NCBI RefSeq assembly: GCF_016900875.1
Contig: NZ_JAFEUM010000003.1
Span: forward strand, 248,001 to 312,000
DNA length: 64,000 nt
Direction: 5' to 3'
Source: Vibrio ulleungensis
GTDB taxonomy: Bacteria; Pseudomonadota; Gammaproteobacteria; Enterobacterales; Vibrionaceae
A model generated the notes under the pieces. It saw only the letters and a program-made list of their open reading frames with translations. It was not told where the DNA came from and searched no databases. Below, piece after piece: positions 48,688 through 57,640 of this stretch (within the stretch, counting starts at the first letter, position 1; the number at the start of each line of letters is the position of its first letter). Both the position numbers and the translations under genes were made by a program.

Positions 48688-49608
48688 ATGTTTAGATTCA
48701 TTATGAAACGTATACTGGAAGCAATCCCAACGATGTTGGTGTTGATCACGGTATCATTCTTTCTCATGCGCTTTGCTCCTGGTAGCCCGTTCTCAAGTGA
48801 GAAAACGCCGCCACCGGAAGTTCTAGCCAACATTGAAGCAAAATACGGCTTGGATAAGCCTGTATTTGAGCAATACACCTCTTATTTATTAAACGTGATG
48901 CAAGGCGACTTTGGCCCTTCATTCAAATACGTTGACCGCACGGTAAACGAATTGATTGGTAGCCACTTCCCTGTGTCTCTTAAAGTGGGCTTTATCGCTT
49001 TTATCTTTACCGTTATCTTGGGCGTTGGCGTAGGCACCATTGCTGCCTTGCGGCAAAATACCAAGTTAGACTATTTTATAATGTCCACGGCAATGGTGGG
49101 GGTTGTTCTCCCGTCATTCGTACTAGCCCCTACACTAATTTACATCTTCGCCCTAAATCTCAAGTGGCTACCTGCCGGTGGTTGGTTTGATGGCAGCTGG
49201 CAATACATTATTTTGCCTGTTATCGCAATGTCACTCTTATACGTAGCAACTTTTGCTCGTATTACCCGTGGCTCGATGATTGAAACTCTGAATAGTAACT
49301 TTATTCGTACTGCCCGCTCAAAAGGGTTGAGCTACCCATATATCATTGTTAAGCACGCGCTGAAACCAGCACTGCTTCCAGTTGTTTCTTATATGGGCCC
49401 TGCGTTTGTAGGTATCATCACTGGCTCGGTTGTTGTCGAAACCGTATTCGGTCTTCCTGGTATTGGTAAGTTGTTCGTCAACGCCGCCTTTAACCGTGAC
49501 TACTCACTAGTAATGGGTGTAACCATCTTGATTGGTTTCCTGTTTATTCTCTTCAATGCAATTGTCGACGTACTGCTCGCTGCGATCGATCCGAAGATTC
49601 GTTACTAA
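48688..49608 (+). CDS. oppB: oligopeptide ABC transporter permease OppB
   Basis: 306-residue inner-membrane permease with six helices. N-terminal KRILEAIPTMLVLITVSFFLMRFAPG is typical of DppB/OppB. The cytoplasmic EAA-like loop that contacts the ATPases is near FIRTARSKGLSYPYIIVKHALKPALLP. It pairs with OppC to form the channel. A GGAAGTGGA ribosome-binding site precedes the ATG. Confidence 0.96.
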   Translation: MFRFIMKRILEAIPTMLVLITVSFFLMRFAPGSPFSSEKTPPPEVLANIEAKYGLDKPVFEQYTSYLLNVMQGDFGPSFKYVDRTVNELIGSHFPVSLKVGFIAFIFTVILGVGVGTIAALRQNTKLDYFIMSTAMVGVVLPSFVLAPTLIYIFALNLKWLPAGGWFDGSWQYIILPVIAMSLLYVATFARITRGSMIETLNSNFIRTARSKGLSYPYIIVKHALKPALLPVVSYMGPAFVGIITGSVVVETVFGLPGIGKLFVNAAFNRDYSLVMGVTILIGFLFILFNAIVDVLLAAIDPKIRY

Positions 49609-49622
49609 TAGGGGACTGAATA

Positions 49623-50525
49623 ATGTTAGCGAAAAAATCTACAGTAGAAGCCGTAGAAAAGTTCTCTGAAAACTTAGAGATCGAAGGCCGTAGCCTTTGG
49701 ACTGATGCGCGTATTCGTTTTATGCGCAACAAAGCGGCAATGGTAAGTCTATTTATCCTAGTGTTAATGACACTAGCGGTCACTTTTTTACCAATGTTTT
49801 CACAATACGCCTATGACGACACAGACTGGTATGCACTGCATGTAGCACCGTCAATGGATCACCTATTTGGTACCGACAGCCTTGGCCGTGACGTCTACGT
49901 ACGTACGCTTGTTGGTGGCCGCATCTCGATGATGGTGGGTGTACTAGGCGCATTTGTAGCGGTATTAATTGGTACGCTTTATGGCGCAACGTCTGGCTTT
50001 ATTGGAGGTCGTGTTGACCGCGTGATGATGCGTATCCTTGAAATTCTTTACGCCGTTCCGTTTATGTTCCTTGTGATCGTTTTGGTAACGTTCTTTGGGC
50101 GTAACATCGTGCTTATCTTTGTCGCCATCGGTGCCATTGCATGGCTTGATATGGCGCGTATTGTTCGTGGGCAGACATTAAGCTTACGAAACAAAGAATT
50201 TATCGAAGCGGCCTACGTGGGTGGTGTGAGTAACTGGAAAATCATTACTCGTCACATCGTTCCAAACGTACTGGGTATTGTTGCGGTTTACTCGACGCTA
50301 CTAATCCCAAGCATGATTTTGACGGAATCTTTCCTATCATTCCTTGGTCTTGGCGTACAAGAGCCGATGACAAGCTGGGGTGCATTGATGAGTGAAGGTG
50401 CGAAAACAATGGAGATTGCTATTTGGCAGCTCGGTTTCCCAACCGCATTCATGGTTGTCACCCTATTTTGCTTTAACTTTGTCGGCGATGGTCTGCGCGA
50501 TGCGCTGGATCCAAAAGACAGATAA
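49623..50525 (+). CDS. oppC: oligopeptide ABC transporter permease OppC
   Basis: 300-residue inner-membrane permease, partner of OppB. It has an N-terminal cytoplasmic segment (SLWTDARIRFMRNKAAMVSL), HLFGTDSLGRDVYVRTLVGGR, which is conserved in OppC/DppC, and an EAA loop around EFIEAAYVGGVSNWKIITRHIVPN. It starts 14 bp after oppB with AGGGGA upstream. Confidence 0.96.
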   Translation: MLAKKSTVEAVEKFSENLEIEGRSLWTDARIRFMRNKAAMVSLFILVLMTLAVTFLPMFSQYAYDDTDWYALHVAPSMDHLFGTDSLGRDVYVRTLVGGRISMMVGVLGAFVAVLIGTLYGATSGFIGGRVDRVMMRILEILYAVPFMFLVIVLVTFFGRNIVLIFVAIGAIAWLDMARIVRGQTLSLRNKEFIEAAYVGGVSNWKIITRHIVPNVLGIVAVYSTLLIPSMILTESFLSFLGLGVQEPMTSWGALMSEGAKTMEIAIWQLGFPTAFMVVTLFCFNFVGDGLRDALDPKDR

Positions 50526-50549
50526 TAAGAATAATAAGGGAAGCAAGTA

Positions 50550-51518
50550 ATGACTAATTTATTAGATGTAAAAGACCTGAGAGTAGAATTTACCACTCAA
50601 GACGGCATGGTAACGGCAGTTAACGACCTTAACTTCTCACTAAAACCAGGTGAAACACTGGGTATCGTAGGTGAGTCAGGTTCTGGTAAGTCTCAAACTG
50701 TATTTGCCATCATGGGCCTACTGGCCAAAAACGGTATTATTTCTGGAAGTGCGAAGTTTGAAGGAAACGAAATCCTTAACTTGCCAGAAAAAGAGTTAAA
50801 CAAAGTTCGCGCAGAACAGATCGCAATGATCTTCCAAGACCCTATGACCTCACTGAACCCTTACATGAAAGTAAGCGATCAGTTGATGGAAGTACTTATG
50901 CTGCATAAAGGCATGGGTAAGTCGGAAGCGTTTGAAGAATCGGTGCGCATGCTTGAAGCGGTTAAAATTCCTGAAGCTCGAAAGCGTATTACTATGTACC
51001 CGCACGAATTCTCGGGCGGTATGCGTCAACGTGTAATGATTGCAATGGCACTATTGTGTCGTCCTAAGCTTCTTATTGCTGATGAACCAACGACGGCACT
51101 GGACGTGACTGTTCAGGCGCAGATCATGGATCTTCTTGTTGAACTTAAAGACGAATTTAACACTGCTATCATCATGATCACCCACGATTTGGGCGTGGTT
51201 GCAGGCTCTTGTGACAAAGTGCTTGTGATGTACGCAGGTCGTACCATGGAGTACGGCAGCGTTGATGACATTTTCTATCGTCCAAGCCACCCATACGCAG
51301 AAGGGCTGCTTAAAGCGATTCCGCGTTTGGATACTGAAGGTGAGATCTTGCCGACCATCCCAGGCAACCCACCAAACTTGTTACGTCTACCACCAGGTTG
51401 TCCTTACCAAGATCGCTGTCACCGCGTGACCGATCGTTGTAAGTCGGAATCTCCGATTTTGACGCCGTTTGGTGAAAACCGTCAACGTGCTTGTTTTTCA
51501 GATCATGAGGCTTGGTAA
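50550..51518 (+). CDS. oppD: oligopeptide ABC transporter ATPase OppD
   Basis: 322-residue ATPase energising peptide import. Walker A is GESGSGKS, the Q-loop and signature are MIFQDPMTSLNP and HEFSGGMRQR, Walker B is LLIADEPTTALD, and the H-loop is MITHDLGV. The C-terminal oligopeptide extension has the conserved Cys cluster region (GCPYQDRCHRVTDRC) that binds [4Fe-4S] in relatives. It forms a heterodimer with OppF. Confidence 0.97.
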   Translation: MTNLLDVKDLRVEFTTQDGMVTAVNDLNFSLKPGETLGIVGESGSGKSQTVFAIMGLLAKNGIISGSAKFEGNEILNLPEKELNKVRAEQIAMIFQDPMTSLNPYMKVSDQLMEVLMLHKGMGKSEAFEESVRMLEAVKIPEARKRITMYPHEFSGGMRQRVMIAMALLCRPKLLIADEPTTALDVTVQAQIMDLLVELKDEFNTAIIMITHDLGVVAGSCDKVLVMYAGRTMEYGSVDDIFYRPSHPYAEGLLKAIPRLDTEGEILPTIPGNPPNLLRLPPGCPYQDRCHRVTDRCKSESPILTPFGENRQRACFSDHEAW

Positions 51519-51521
51519 GAT

Positions 51522-52529
51522 ATGAATGCGCCATTGAATGTAGATAAAAAATTAATGTTGGACGTTAAGGATCTTAAAGTCCATTTCGACATCGCTTCGA
51601 AATCTGCTTGGCCTTGGTCTAAGCCTTCAAAGCTTAAAGCGGTAGACGGCGTAAACGTACGCTTATACGAAGGCGAAACCCTGGGTGTTGTAGGTGAGTC
51701 AGGTTGTGGTAAGTCGACGTTTGCACGCGCCATCATCGGCTTGGTTGAAGCGACAGAAGGTGAAGTGGTTTGGCTTGGCCAAGACTTGACCAAAATGAAA
51801 GCTATCGAGCGCCGTGAAACGCGTAAAGACATGCAAATGATTTTCCAAGATCCTTTAGCATCTCTGAACCCTCGTATGAACATTGGCGACATCATTGCTG
51901 AGCCTCTAATCACGTTTTACCCACGCCTAAGCAAAGATGAAGTGAAAGCGCGAGTGAAGGCAATGATGGACAAAGTTGGTCTGTTGCCGAACGTAATAAA
52001 CCGTTACCCTCACGAGTTTTCTGGCGGTCAGTGTCAGCGTATCGGTATTGCTCGTGCACTTATCCTAGAGCCTAAGATGATCATCTGTGACGAACCTGTA
52101 TCGGCACTGGATGTATCGATTCAGGCGCAGGTGGTTAACCTTCTTAAAGAGCTTCAAAAAGAGCTTGGTCTTAGCTTGGTATTCATCGCGCACGATTTGT
52201 CTGTGGTGAAACACATCTCTGATCGTGTGTTGGTTATGTACCTAGGTAATGCGGTAGAGCTTGGTGAAGCAAAAGAGATATTTGCGGAGCCAAAACACCC
52301 TTATACCCGCGCATTGATGTCAGCGGTTCCGATCCCGGATCCTGAAGTTGAGCGTAACAAGAAGATTGAAATGCTTGAGGGTGACTTGCCTTCTCCAATC
52401 AATCCTCCTTCGGGCTGCGTATTCCGTACACGCTGCCCTAAGGCCACTGAGTTGTGTGCAAAAGAAACTCCAACCCTTAAAGGGGCGGACAAGCACGCAG
52501 TCTCTTGTTTACACGTTGAAATGGTGTAA
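51522..52529 (+). CDS. oppF: oligopeptide ABC transporter ATPase OppF
   Basis: 335-residue ATPase, partner of OppD. Walker A is GESGCGKST, signature HEFSGGQCQR, Walker B MIICDEPVSALD, H-loop FIAHDLSVVKH. The C-terminal extension carries SGCVFRTRCPKATELC, the Cys pattern of the oligopeptide group. It starts three bases after the oppD stop; a terminator follows. Confidence 0.97.
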   Translation: MNAPLNVDKKLMLDVKDLKVHFDIASKSAWPWSKPSKLKAVDGVNVRLYEGETLGVVGESGCGKSTFARAIIGLVEATEGEVVWLGQDLTKMKAIERRETRKDMQMIFQDPLASLNPRMNIGDIIAEPLITFYPRLSKDEVKARVKAMMDKVGLLPNVINRYPHEFSGGQCQRIGIARALILEPKMIICDEPVSALDVSIQAQVVNLLKELQKELGLSLVFIAHDLSVVKHISDRVLVMYLGNAVELGEAKEIFAEPKHPYTRALMSAVPIPDPEVERNKKIEMLEGDLPSPINPPSGCVFRTRCPKATELCAKETPTLKGADKHAVSCLHVEMV

Positions 52530-52565
52530 ATAGGCGTAAGCCACAGTTCAGCCTGTGACGGGCTT

Positions 52566-52597
52566 AAGCGCGATTCCGCAAGGGTCGCGCTTTTTTT
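52566..52597 (+). terminator. terminator of the opp operon
   Basis: AGCGCGA/TCGCGCT stem with an 11-base loop, followed by seven T. Confidence 0.88.
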
Positions 52598-52703
52598 GTC
52601 TAAAATTTGTATTCGTCACAAACTATCGACATCGTGTGCGGTAAACTGTATCAAATTGTAACACGCTTTGTTTATCCCATTTTTTCGTCACCAAAGGTCA
52701 ACC

Positions 52704-53651
52704 ATGAAGCGCTCTTCTCCGCTGACTCTATACAGTGAGTTTGTCTATCGACATGCCTATTGGGTATTACTATCGGGCGCAATGTTGTTCGCCTTGGTCG
52801 CTTTTTGGGGTATGCCTCAATTGCTTCCAACTTACTTGATTGAGTGGCACGACATCTTTAGCGAGCTGTTTGTCATTGGGGTAATGTTGTATTGGATAAT
52901 GATCACCAGACAAATTAAAGGTGGTACTAGGACTTTCTTGTACCTGTATCTAGGGGCTTCGTCCATTGTTTGGTTGATGGTCGCAAAAGCGTCTGCTGAG
53001 TGGTTGGTGTCCCCAGGGATCGTAATGTCAGCCATCGAGCTCTTTCTAACCATTACAGGATTGGTGATGATGACAGTTGGGCTTCGATCGTGGGCGAGGG
53101 ATTACAATAACCTTATTCGACGGTTAGATAAAAGTGTGGTTCGTTATCGACATCGTAGCCAACGAGACAACCTGACCGGATTGTACAATCGGGGTGAATT
53201 TGAGAGTCACTTAAATAACCTCATACAAAGTGAAGAACCGTTCGGACTGCTGTTACTCGACTTAGATCGTTTTAAAACCATTAATGACAGCTATGGCCAC
53301 TTTGCCGGTGACAAAGTACTCAAGTCCGTCGCACAAACTTTTAAAAACACTCTTACATTGCACGATAAGGCGTTTCGTATTGGTGGCGAAGAGTTTGCTT
53401 TGGTTTACCGAGATATTACGGGCTCAGAGCTGGCCGAAAAAGTAGAGCAGTGTTTAGTGGCAGTGCGTAATTGTGAGGTCCACATTGAAGGTGCGCAGAC
53501 AGTGAACGTCACCTTTAGTGGCGGGTATATTATGTCGTTGGACTCTCGCGAAACCGTCGCCGATTTATACCAAAAAGCGGACTCCGCGTTGTATCACGCT
53601 AAGCATTATGGACGAAACCAAGTCGTTGATGCTCTCACCCTCGAGTCCTAA
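52704..53651 (+). CDS. membrane-bound diguanylate cyclase (GGDEF)
   Basis: 315-residue enzyme predicted to make cyclic di-GMP. ATG 52704 follows AAAGGT and gives MKRSSPLTLYSEFVY. Four membrane helices lie in residues 15-140 (for example YWVLLSGAMLFALVAFWGM and IFSELFVIGVMLYWIMI), with little periplasmic domain, so the sensed signal is unclear. The GGDEF domain (about 155-315) has RDNLTGLYNRGEFE, metal-binding Asp in LLDLDRFKTINDSYGH and the active site GGEEF. No RxxD inhibitory site is seen at the usual place before it. Single gene after the opp terminator. Confidence 0.9.
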   Translation: MKRSSPLTLYSEFVYRHAYWVLLSGAMLFALVAFWGMPQLLPTYLIEWHDIFSELFVIGVMLYWIMITRQIKGGTRTFLYLYLGASSIVWLMVAKASAEWLVSPGIVMSAIELFLTITGLVMMTVGLRSWARDYNNLIRRLDKSVVRYRHRSQRDNLTGLYNRGEFESHLNNLIQSEEPFGLLLLDLDRFKTINDSYGHFAGDKVLKSVAQTFKNTLTLHDKAFRIGGEEFALVYRDITGSELAEKVEQCLVAVRNCEVHIEGAQTVNVTFSGGYIMSLDSRETVADLYQKADSALYHAKHYGRNQVVDALTLES

Positions 53652-53753
53652 CCTTCTTCAAAATATCTGAACATGTTGTTGAGCGTGCTGCAGTAGTGAA
53701 GTAGCCCGTTGCTTTTTATAGTAATAGCTATAGACACTCTATAGGACAGCAAA

Positions 53754-54698
53754 ATGGGAAAATTAGTCAACGGTGCATGGCACGACGTGTGGTACGACAC
53801 CAAAAGTTCAAAAGGTAAGTTCGTTCGTGAAGACGCAGGCTTTCGAGAATGGATTGTCGACGAACCCGATGCGAAGTTTGCCCCTGAGTCTGGTCGCTAC
53901 CACCTATACGTTTCATTAGCCTGTCCTTGGGCGCATCGCACGCTTATCTTTAGAAAACTAAAAGGCTTAGAATCGCACATCACGGTTTCGGTAGTGTCTC
54001 CGGACATGCTGAGTGAAGGGTGGCAATTTGACGCGCCAGAAACGCTATTTGGTTTCACTCGAATGCATCAGGTGTACACGAAAGCCAAGCCCGATTATAC
54101 CGGGCGAGTGACTGTGCCCGTATTGTGGGACAAATTCACTAACACCATCGTTAGCAACGAATCGTCAGAAATTATTCGCATGTTTAACTCAGCGTTTAAT
54201 GGGTTAACGGGCAATACGCTCGACTTCTACCCAGAAGCATTAAGACCAGCGATTGATGCGTGGAACGAAGACATATACCCCAATATCAACAATGGTGTAT
54301 ATCGCAGCGGATTTGCCACCACCCAGCAAGCTTACGAAGAGGCTTATGACGCCCTGTTTGACGCTCTGGATCGTGTTGATGCGCACCTGGCAACACATCG
54401 TTACCTCACCGGTAATGAGATGACTGAGGCCGATTGGAGGTTGTTTACCACGCTAATACGCTTTGATGCAGTATACGTTGGACATTTTAAGTGTAATAAG
54501 CAGCGCATCGCCGATTACTCGAACCTTCAAGGGTATATGAAGGAGCTGTATCAAACTGCGGGTGTGAGCGAAACGGTTAGCCTTGAGCATATCAAACGCC
54601 ATTACTATTTTAGCCATGCAGGGATAAACCCAACCCAAGTTGTGCCTAAAGGGCCGGTATTAGACTTAGACAGTGACCATGGACGACACGCGCTGTAG
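53754..54698 (+). CDS. yqjG: YqjG-type glutathionyl-hydroquinone reductase
   Basis: 314-residue Xi-class glutathione transferase that removes glutathione from glutathionyl-hydroquinones. The N-terminal thioredoxin-fold active site is SLACPWAHRTLIFRKLKG, with the catalytic Cys; the helical C-terminal domain includes YLTGNEMTEADWRLFTTLIRFD and HYYFSHAGINPTQVVPKGP, both diagnostic of the family. Single gene, ending before a bidirectional terminator shared with the tRNA-Tyr cluster. Confidence 0.93.
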   Translation: MGKLVNGAWHDVWYDTKSSKGKFVREDAGFREWIVDEPDAKFAPESGRYHLYVSLACPWAHRTLIFRKLKGLESHITVSVVSPDMLSEGWQFDAPETLFGFTRMHQVYTKAKPDYTGRVTVPVLWDKFTNTIVSNESSEIIRMFNSAFNGLTGNTLDFYPEALRPAIDAWNEDIYPNINNGVYRSGFATTQQAYEEAYDALFDALDRVDAHLATHRYLTGNEMTEADWRLFTTLIRFDAVYVGHFKCNKQRIADYSNLQGYMKELYQTAGVSETVSLEHIKRHYYFSHAGINPTQVVPKGPVLDLDSDHGRHAL

Positions 54699-54745
54699 TG
54701 CAAGACGACGTAATAGATGTGCGCTCTTATCTACGAGCAGAAACG

Positions 54746-54776
54746 AAAAAACCAGCTCATGTGAGCTGGTTTTTTA
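54746..54776. terminator. bidirectional terminator (tRNA-Tyr cluster and yqjG)
   Basis: AAAAACCAGCTCA/TGAGCTGGTTTTT is a 13-bp stem around a two-base centre with T-runs on both strands. Confidence 0.88.
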
Positions 54777-54780
54777 TAGA

Positions 54781-54865
<85 letters not shown>

Positions 54866-54935
54866 AGGGGTTTTATCCTTGCTCACTGGTTTTCCCAAAC
54901 CCAATGCTCAAGCGTTCTGTTTTACAACAGTAATA

Positions 54936-55020
<85 letters not shown>

Positions 55021-55109
55021 AGGGGTTTTATCCTTGCTTACTGATTTCCCAACCCAGTAATCAAGCTTTTTGCACAGCGCTGTAAACGACAGTCTCTACA
55101 AAATAAATA

Positions 55110-55194
<85 letters not shown>

Positions 55195-55251
55195 AGGGGA
55201 TTTTTATACTTAACTCGCGTTTTCCCAACACACTCATCAAGTGAGGTCGGC

Positions 55252-55279
55252 ATAATAGCAAACTCGATTTTGCTGTAAA
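55252..55279 (-). promoter_or_regulatory. promoter of the tRNA-Tyr cluster
   Basis: On the minus strand TTTACA (-35, five of six) and TATTAT (-10) are separated by 16 bp and followed by a GC-rich discriminator (GCCGACC), the pattern of stringently controlled stable-RNA promoters. It lies about 60 bp before the first tRNA-Tyr. Confidence 0.65.
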
Positions 55280-55469
55280 GCGTTTTCTTATAAAAATGGC
55301 GCGAATGCTCTCTTTTTGCTCAAAGCTATCAAAAAGCCACCATTTGTCTTTTCTACTCTCGTTTTTACGCTCATTGCTCTACGCTTAATTTATGCAAACC
55401 TGTGTGGGATTTGTAGAGAAAGTGTGAAAAAATGGCTATTACAGCAGAGTAAAAAAGTAAGGAAACTCA

Positions 55470-55790
55470 ATGACTCAAGCCAAGTTTAACCACAAAACAC
55501 TGCCGCAAGACGAGCAAGACAAACTGGATGCAGCGGTATTTCGCCGTTTATTAAAACACTTAGACGCAAATAAGGATGTTCAAAACATCGATTTGATGAT
55601 TCTTGCGGGGTTTTGCCGTAATTGTTTCAGCAAATGGTACGCCGCTGAGGCCGAAAGTCGGGATTTAAACCTAGACATAGACGATGCGCGGGAGCGTGTG
55701 TACGGGATGACCTATCAAGAATGGAAAGAAAACCATCAACCCGCGGCGACGCCAGAGCAATTGGCGGCGTTTGAGGCTAAGCAAAAGTAG
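55470..55790 (+). CDS. DUF1244 family protein
   Basis: 106-residue small helical protein. MILAGFCRNCFSKWYAAEA and ARERVYGMTYQEWKENHQ are the hallmark of DUF1244 (SMc04008-like), with two nearby Cys (CRNC). The family is widespread in proteobacteria; its function is unknown. AAGGAAAC precedes the ATG. Monocistronic with a terminator about 100 bp downstream. Confidence 0.88.
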   Translation: MTQAKFNHKTLPQDEQDKLDAAVFRRLLKHLDANKDVQNIDLMILAGFCRNCFSKWYAAEAESRDLNLDIDDARERVYGMTYQEWKENHQPAATPEQLAAFEAKQK

Positions 55791-55886
55791 CTTCCTGTTG
55801 ACGTTGTATTGCGTGCTACATGCAAGGTTCAGTTGTTTGCTCGAGCGCGATAAAGAGCGCTAGCCATGACGGTTTGACGCCATTAA

Positions 55887-55923
55887 TAAAAACGGTATCT
55901 CTTTTTTTAGAGATACCGTTTTT
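55887..55923. terminator. bidirectional terminator
   Basis: AAAAACGGTATCTCT/AGAGATACCGTTTTT is a 15-bp stem with a seven-T loop, between the convergent DUF1244 and cysteine-desulfhydrase-like genes. Confidence 0.9.
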
Positions 55924-55941
55924 AGTTTTTTAGTAGTGAAT

Positions 55942-57000
55942 CTAATCAATATTCAGCAGTTGATACAGGTGAAGATTGGCTTCAGACAACGAACCAATGG
56001 TGCTTTGCACCCATTGTGGATTGTAGTAAGTGTCGAGGTAGCGCTCACCACTGTCGCAAAGCAGCGTAACAATGGAGCCTGTTTTTCCTTTGCGCATCAT
56101 TTGGTGCGCAAGGCACAGCACGCCGTACATATTGGTCCCTGTCGATGGACCAACTTTTCGACCCAATTGCGTCCCTAGCCAGTTCATGGTGGCAAGGCTT
56201 TGCGCATCGGTAACGGTTTGCATGGTGTCTATCACCGAGGGGATAAAGCTAGGTTCTACTCTCGGGCGGCCAATCCCTTCAATACGGCTGCCAGACTGAC
56301 TGCGAATAGACTCATCACCTTTTATGAAGTATTGGTGGAACACAGAGCACTCAGGATCCACCACATGGAGCTGCGTCGCGTGCTGTTGATAACGAATAAA
56401 ACGACCCAAGGTTGCTGATGTGCCGCCTGTTCCTGCGCTCATAACAATCCAGCTTGGAATAGGGTGAGGCTCTTGAGTCATTTGGTTGAAGATAGAGTTG
56501 GCGATATTGTTGTTGCCTCGCCAGTCCGTTGCACGTTCAGCGTACGTAAACTGATCCATATAGTGGCCATTAAGCTCTTTGGCCAGTTCTTTAGACTCAC
56601 TGTATATTTGATCGGTGCGCTCTACAAGATGCGCTTTACCGCCGTAGAACTCGATTTTTTCGATTTTGCTTTTTGCCGTGCCTTCAGGCATGACCGCAAT
56701 AAAAGGCAGCCCTAATAGTTTGGCAAAATAGGCTTCAGACACCGCCGTGCTGCCTGATGACGCTTCGATAATCGTGGTCTCTGGGCCAACCCAACCGTTA
56801 CAGATAGCGTATAAAAACAGTGAACGCGCCAACCTGTGTTTCAAAGAGCCTGTCGGGTGCGTACTTTCGTCTTTTAGGTAGATATCGATACCCGTAAATT
56901 GGGGTAAGTCTAGTTTTACTAAATGTGTATCCGCAGAGCGTTGGAAATCGGACTCAATTTTTTGAATGGCTTGGTTAATCCATTGATGGTCTTTACACAT
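55942..57000 (-). CDS. PLP-dependent cysteine synthase-family enzyme, probable cysteine desulfhydrase
   Basis: 352-residue fold-type II PLP enzyme. The PLP Lys lies in [10 protein letters not shown], the substrate loop is [14 protein letters not shown], and the phosphate loop is [13 protein letters not shown]. It is longer than CysK/CysM and resembles the Cds1-type branch that releases H2S from cysteine; O-acetylserine use cannot be excluded. An Lrp/AsnC-type regulator gene faces it across 116 bp, an arrangement like DecR controlling cysteine breakdown, which supports a role in cysteine detoxification. Confidence 0.75.
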   Translation of the reverse strand: MCKDHQWINQAIQKIESDFQRSADTHLVKLDLPQFTGIDIYLKDESTHPTGSLKHRLARSLFLYAICNGWVGPETTIIEASSGSTAVSEAYFAKLLGLPFIAVMPEGTAKSKIEKIEFYGGKAHLVERTDQIYSESKELAKELNGHYMDQFTYAERATDWRGNNNIANSIFNQMTQEPHPIPSWIVMSAGTGGTSATLGRFIRYQQHATQLHVVDPECSVFHQYFIKGDESIRSQSGSRIEGIGRPRVEPSFIPSVIDTMQTVTDAQSLATMNWLGTQLGRKVGPSTGTNMYGVLCLAHQMMRKGKTGSIVTLLCDSGERYLDTYYNPQWVQSTIGSLSEANLHLYQLLNID

Positions 57001-57116
57001 ACTCGATTCCTCATCAGTTATGCAGTAATTTTAAACCGATTTATGGAGAAATTGTTTGCTTCTTTTTTAGTGAATTGGTCAAATGGTAGAAAATATTTCT
57101 CTACTAGGAGTTTTCT

Positions 57117-57584
57117 GTGGAACTGGATAGCGTCGATGTAACACTACTTAGAATGATTCAAAAGGATTCAACGCTGTCACTGGCGGATCTTGCCGAAAGC
57201 GTAAACCTAACAACAACCCCTTGTTGGAAGCGCATCAAACGTTTTGAAGAGCTCGGGATTATCGATAAGCGGGTGGCACTGCTCAACCCTGCGCCACTTG
57301 GGTTAGACTTTACCGCTTTTGTGATGCTGAAAACTTCGGATCACTCTCATGACTGGTACCAGCGTTTTTCCAGTCAAATTGCCGAGTTTGAAGAGGTGAT
57401 GGAGTTTTATCGAATGGCAGGCGAATATGATTACATGCTAAAAGTGGTGGTTGCCGATATGCAGGCGTACGATCATTTTTATAAGAAGATGGTCAACGCA
57501 GTGACAGGGATTGCGGATGTGACCAGCACTTTTGCGATGGAATCAATCAAATACACGACGGCATTGCCGATCCACGAAAGATAG
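57117..57584 (+). CDS. Lrp/AsnC-family transcriptional regulator
   Basis: 155-residue regulator. The N-terminal helix-turn-helix ([20 protein letters not shown], then [21 protein letters not shown]) is followed by the RAM ligand domain ([24 protein letters not shown]). It most resembles the DecR/YbaO group, with the C-W-K-R-I-K-R recognition helix. GGAG lies upstream, but the start codon at 57117 is GTG. Divergent from the PLP enzyme, its likely target. Confidence 0.85.
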   Translation: MELDSVDVTLLRMIQKDSTLSLADLAESVNLTTTPCWKRIKRFEELGIIDKRVALLNPAPLGLDFTAFVMLKTSDHSHDWYQRFSSQIAEFEEVMEFYRMAGEYDYMLKVVVADMQAYDHFYKKMVNAVTGIADVTSTFAMESIKYTTALPIHER

Positions 57585-57610
57585 AAATATGCGTTAGCAA
57601 ACTTAAGAAA

Positions 57611-57630
57611 GTGGCTGCCGAAGCAGCCAC
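57611..57630. terminator. hairpin between convergent lrp-like gene and putP
   Basis: GTGGCTGC-CGAA-GCAGCCAC is a perfect 8-bp stem with a CGAA tetraloop; on the minus strand TTTCTT follows, which fits a putP terminator. Confidence 0.7.
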
Positions 57631-57640
57631 GATACGCTGA

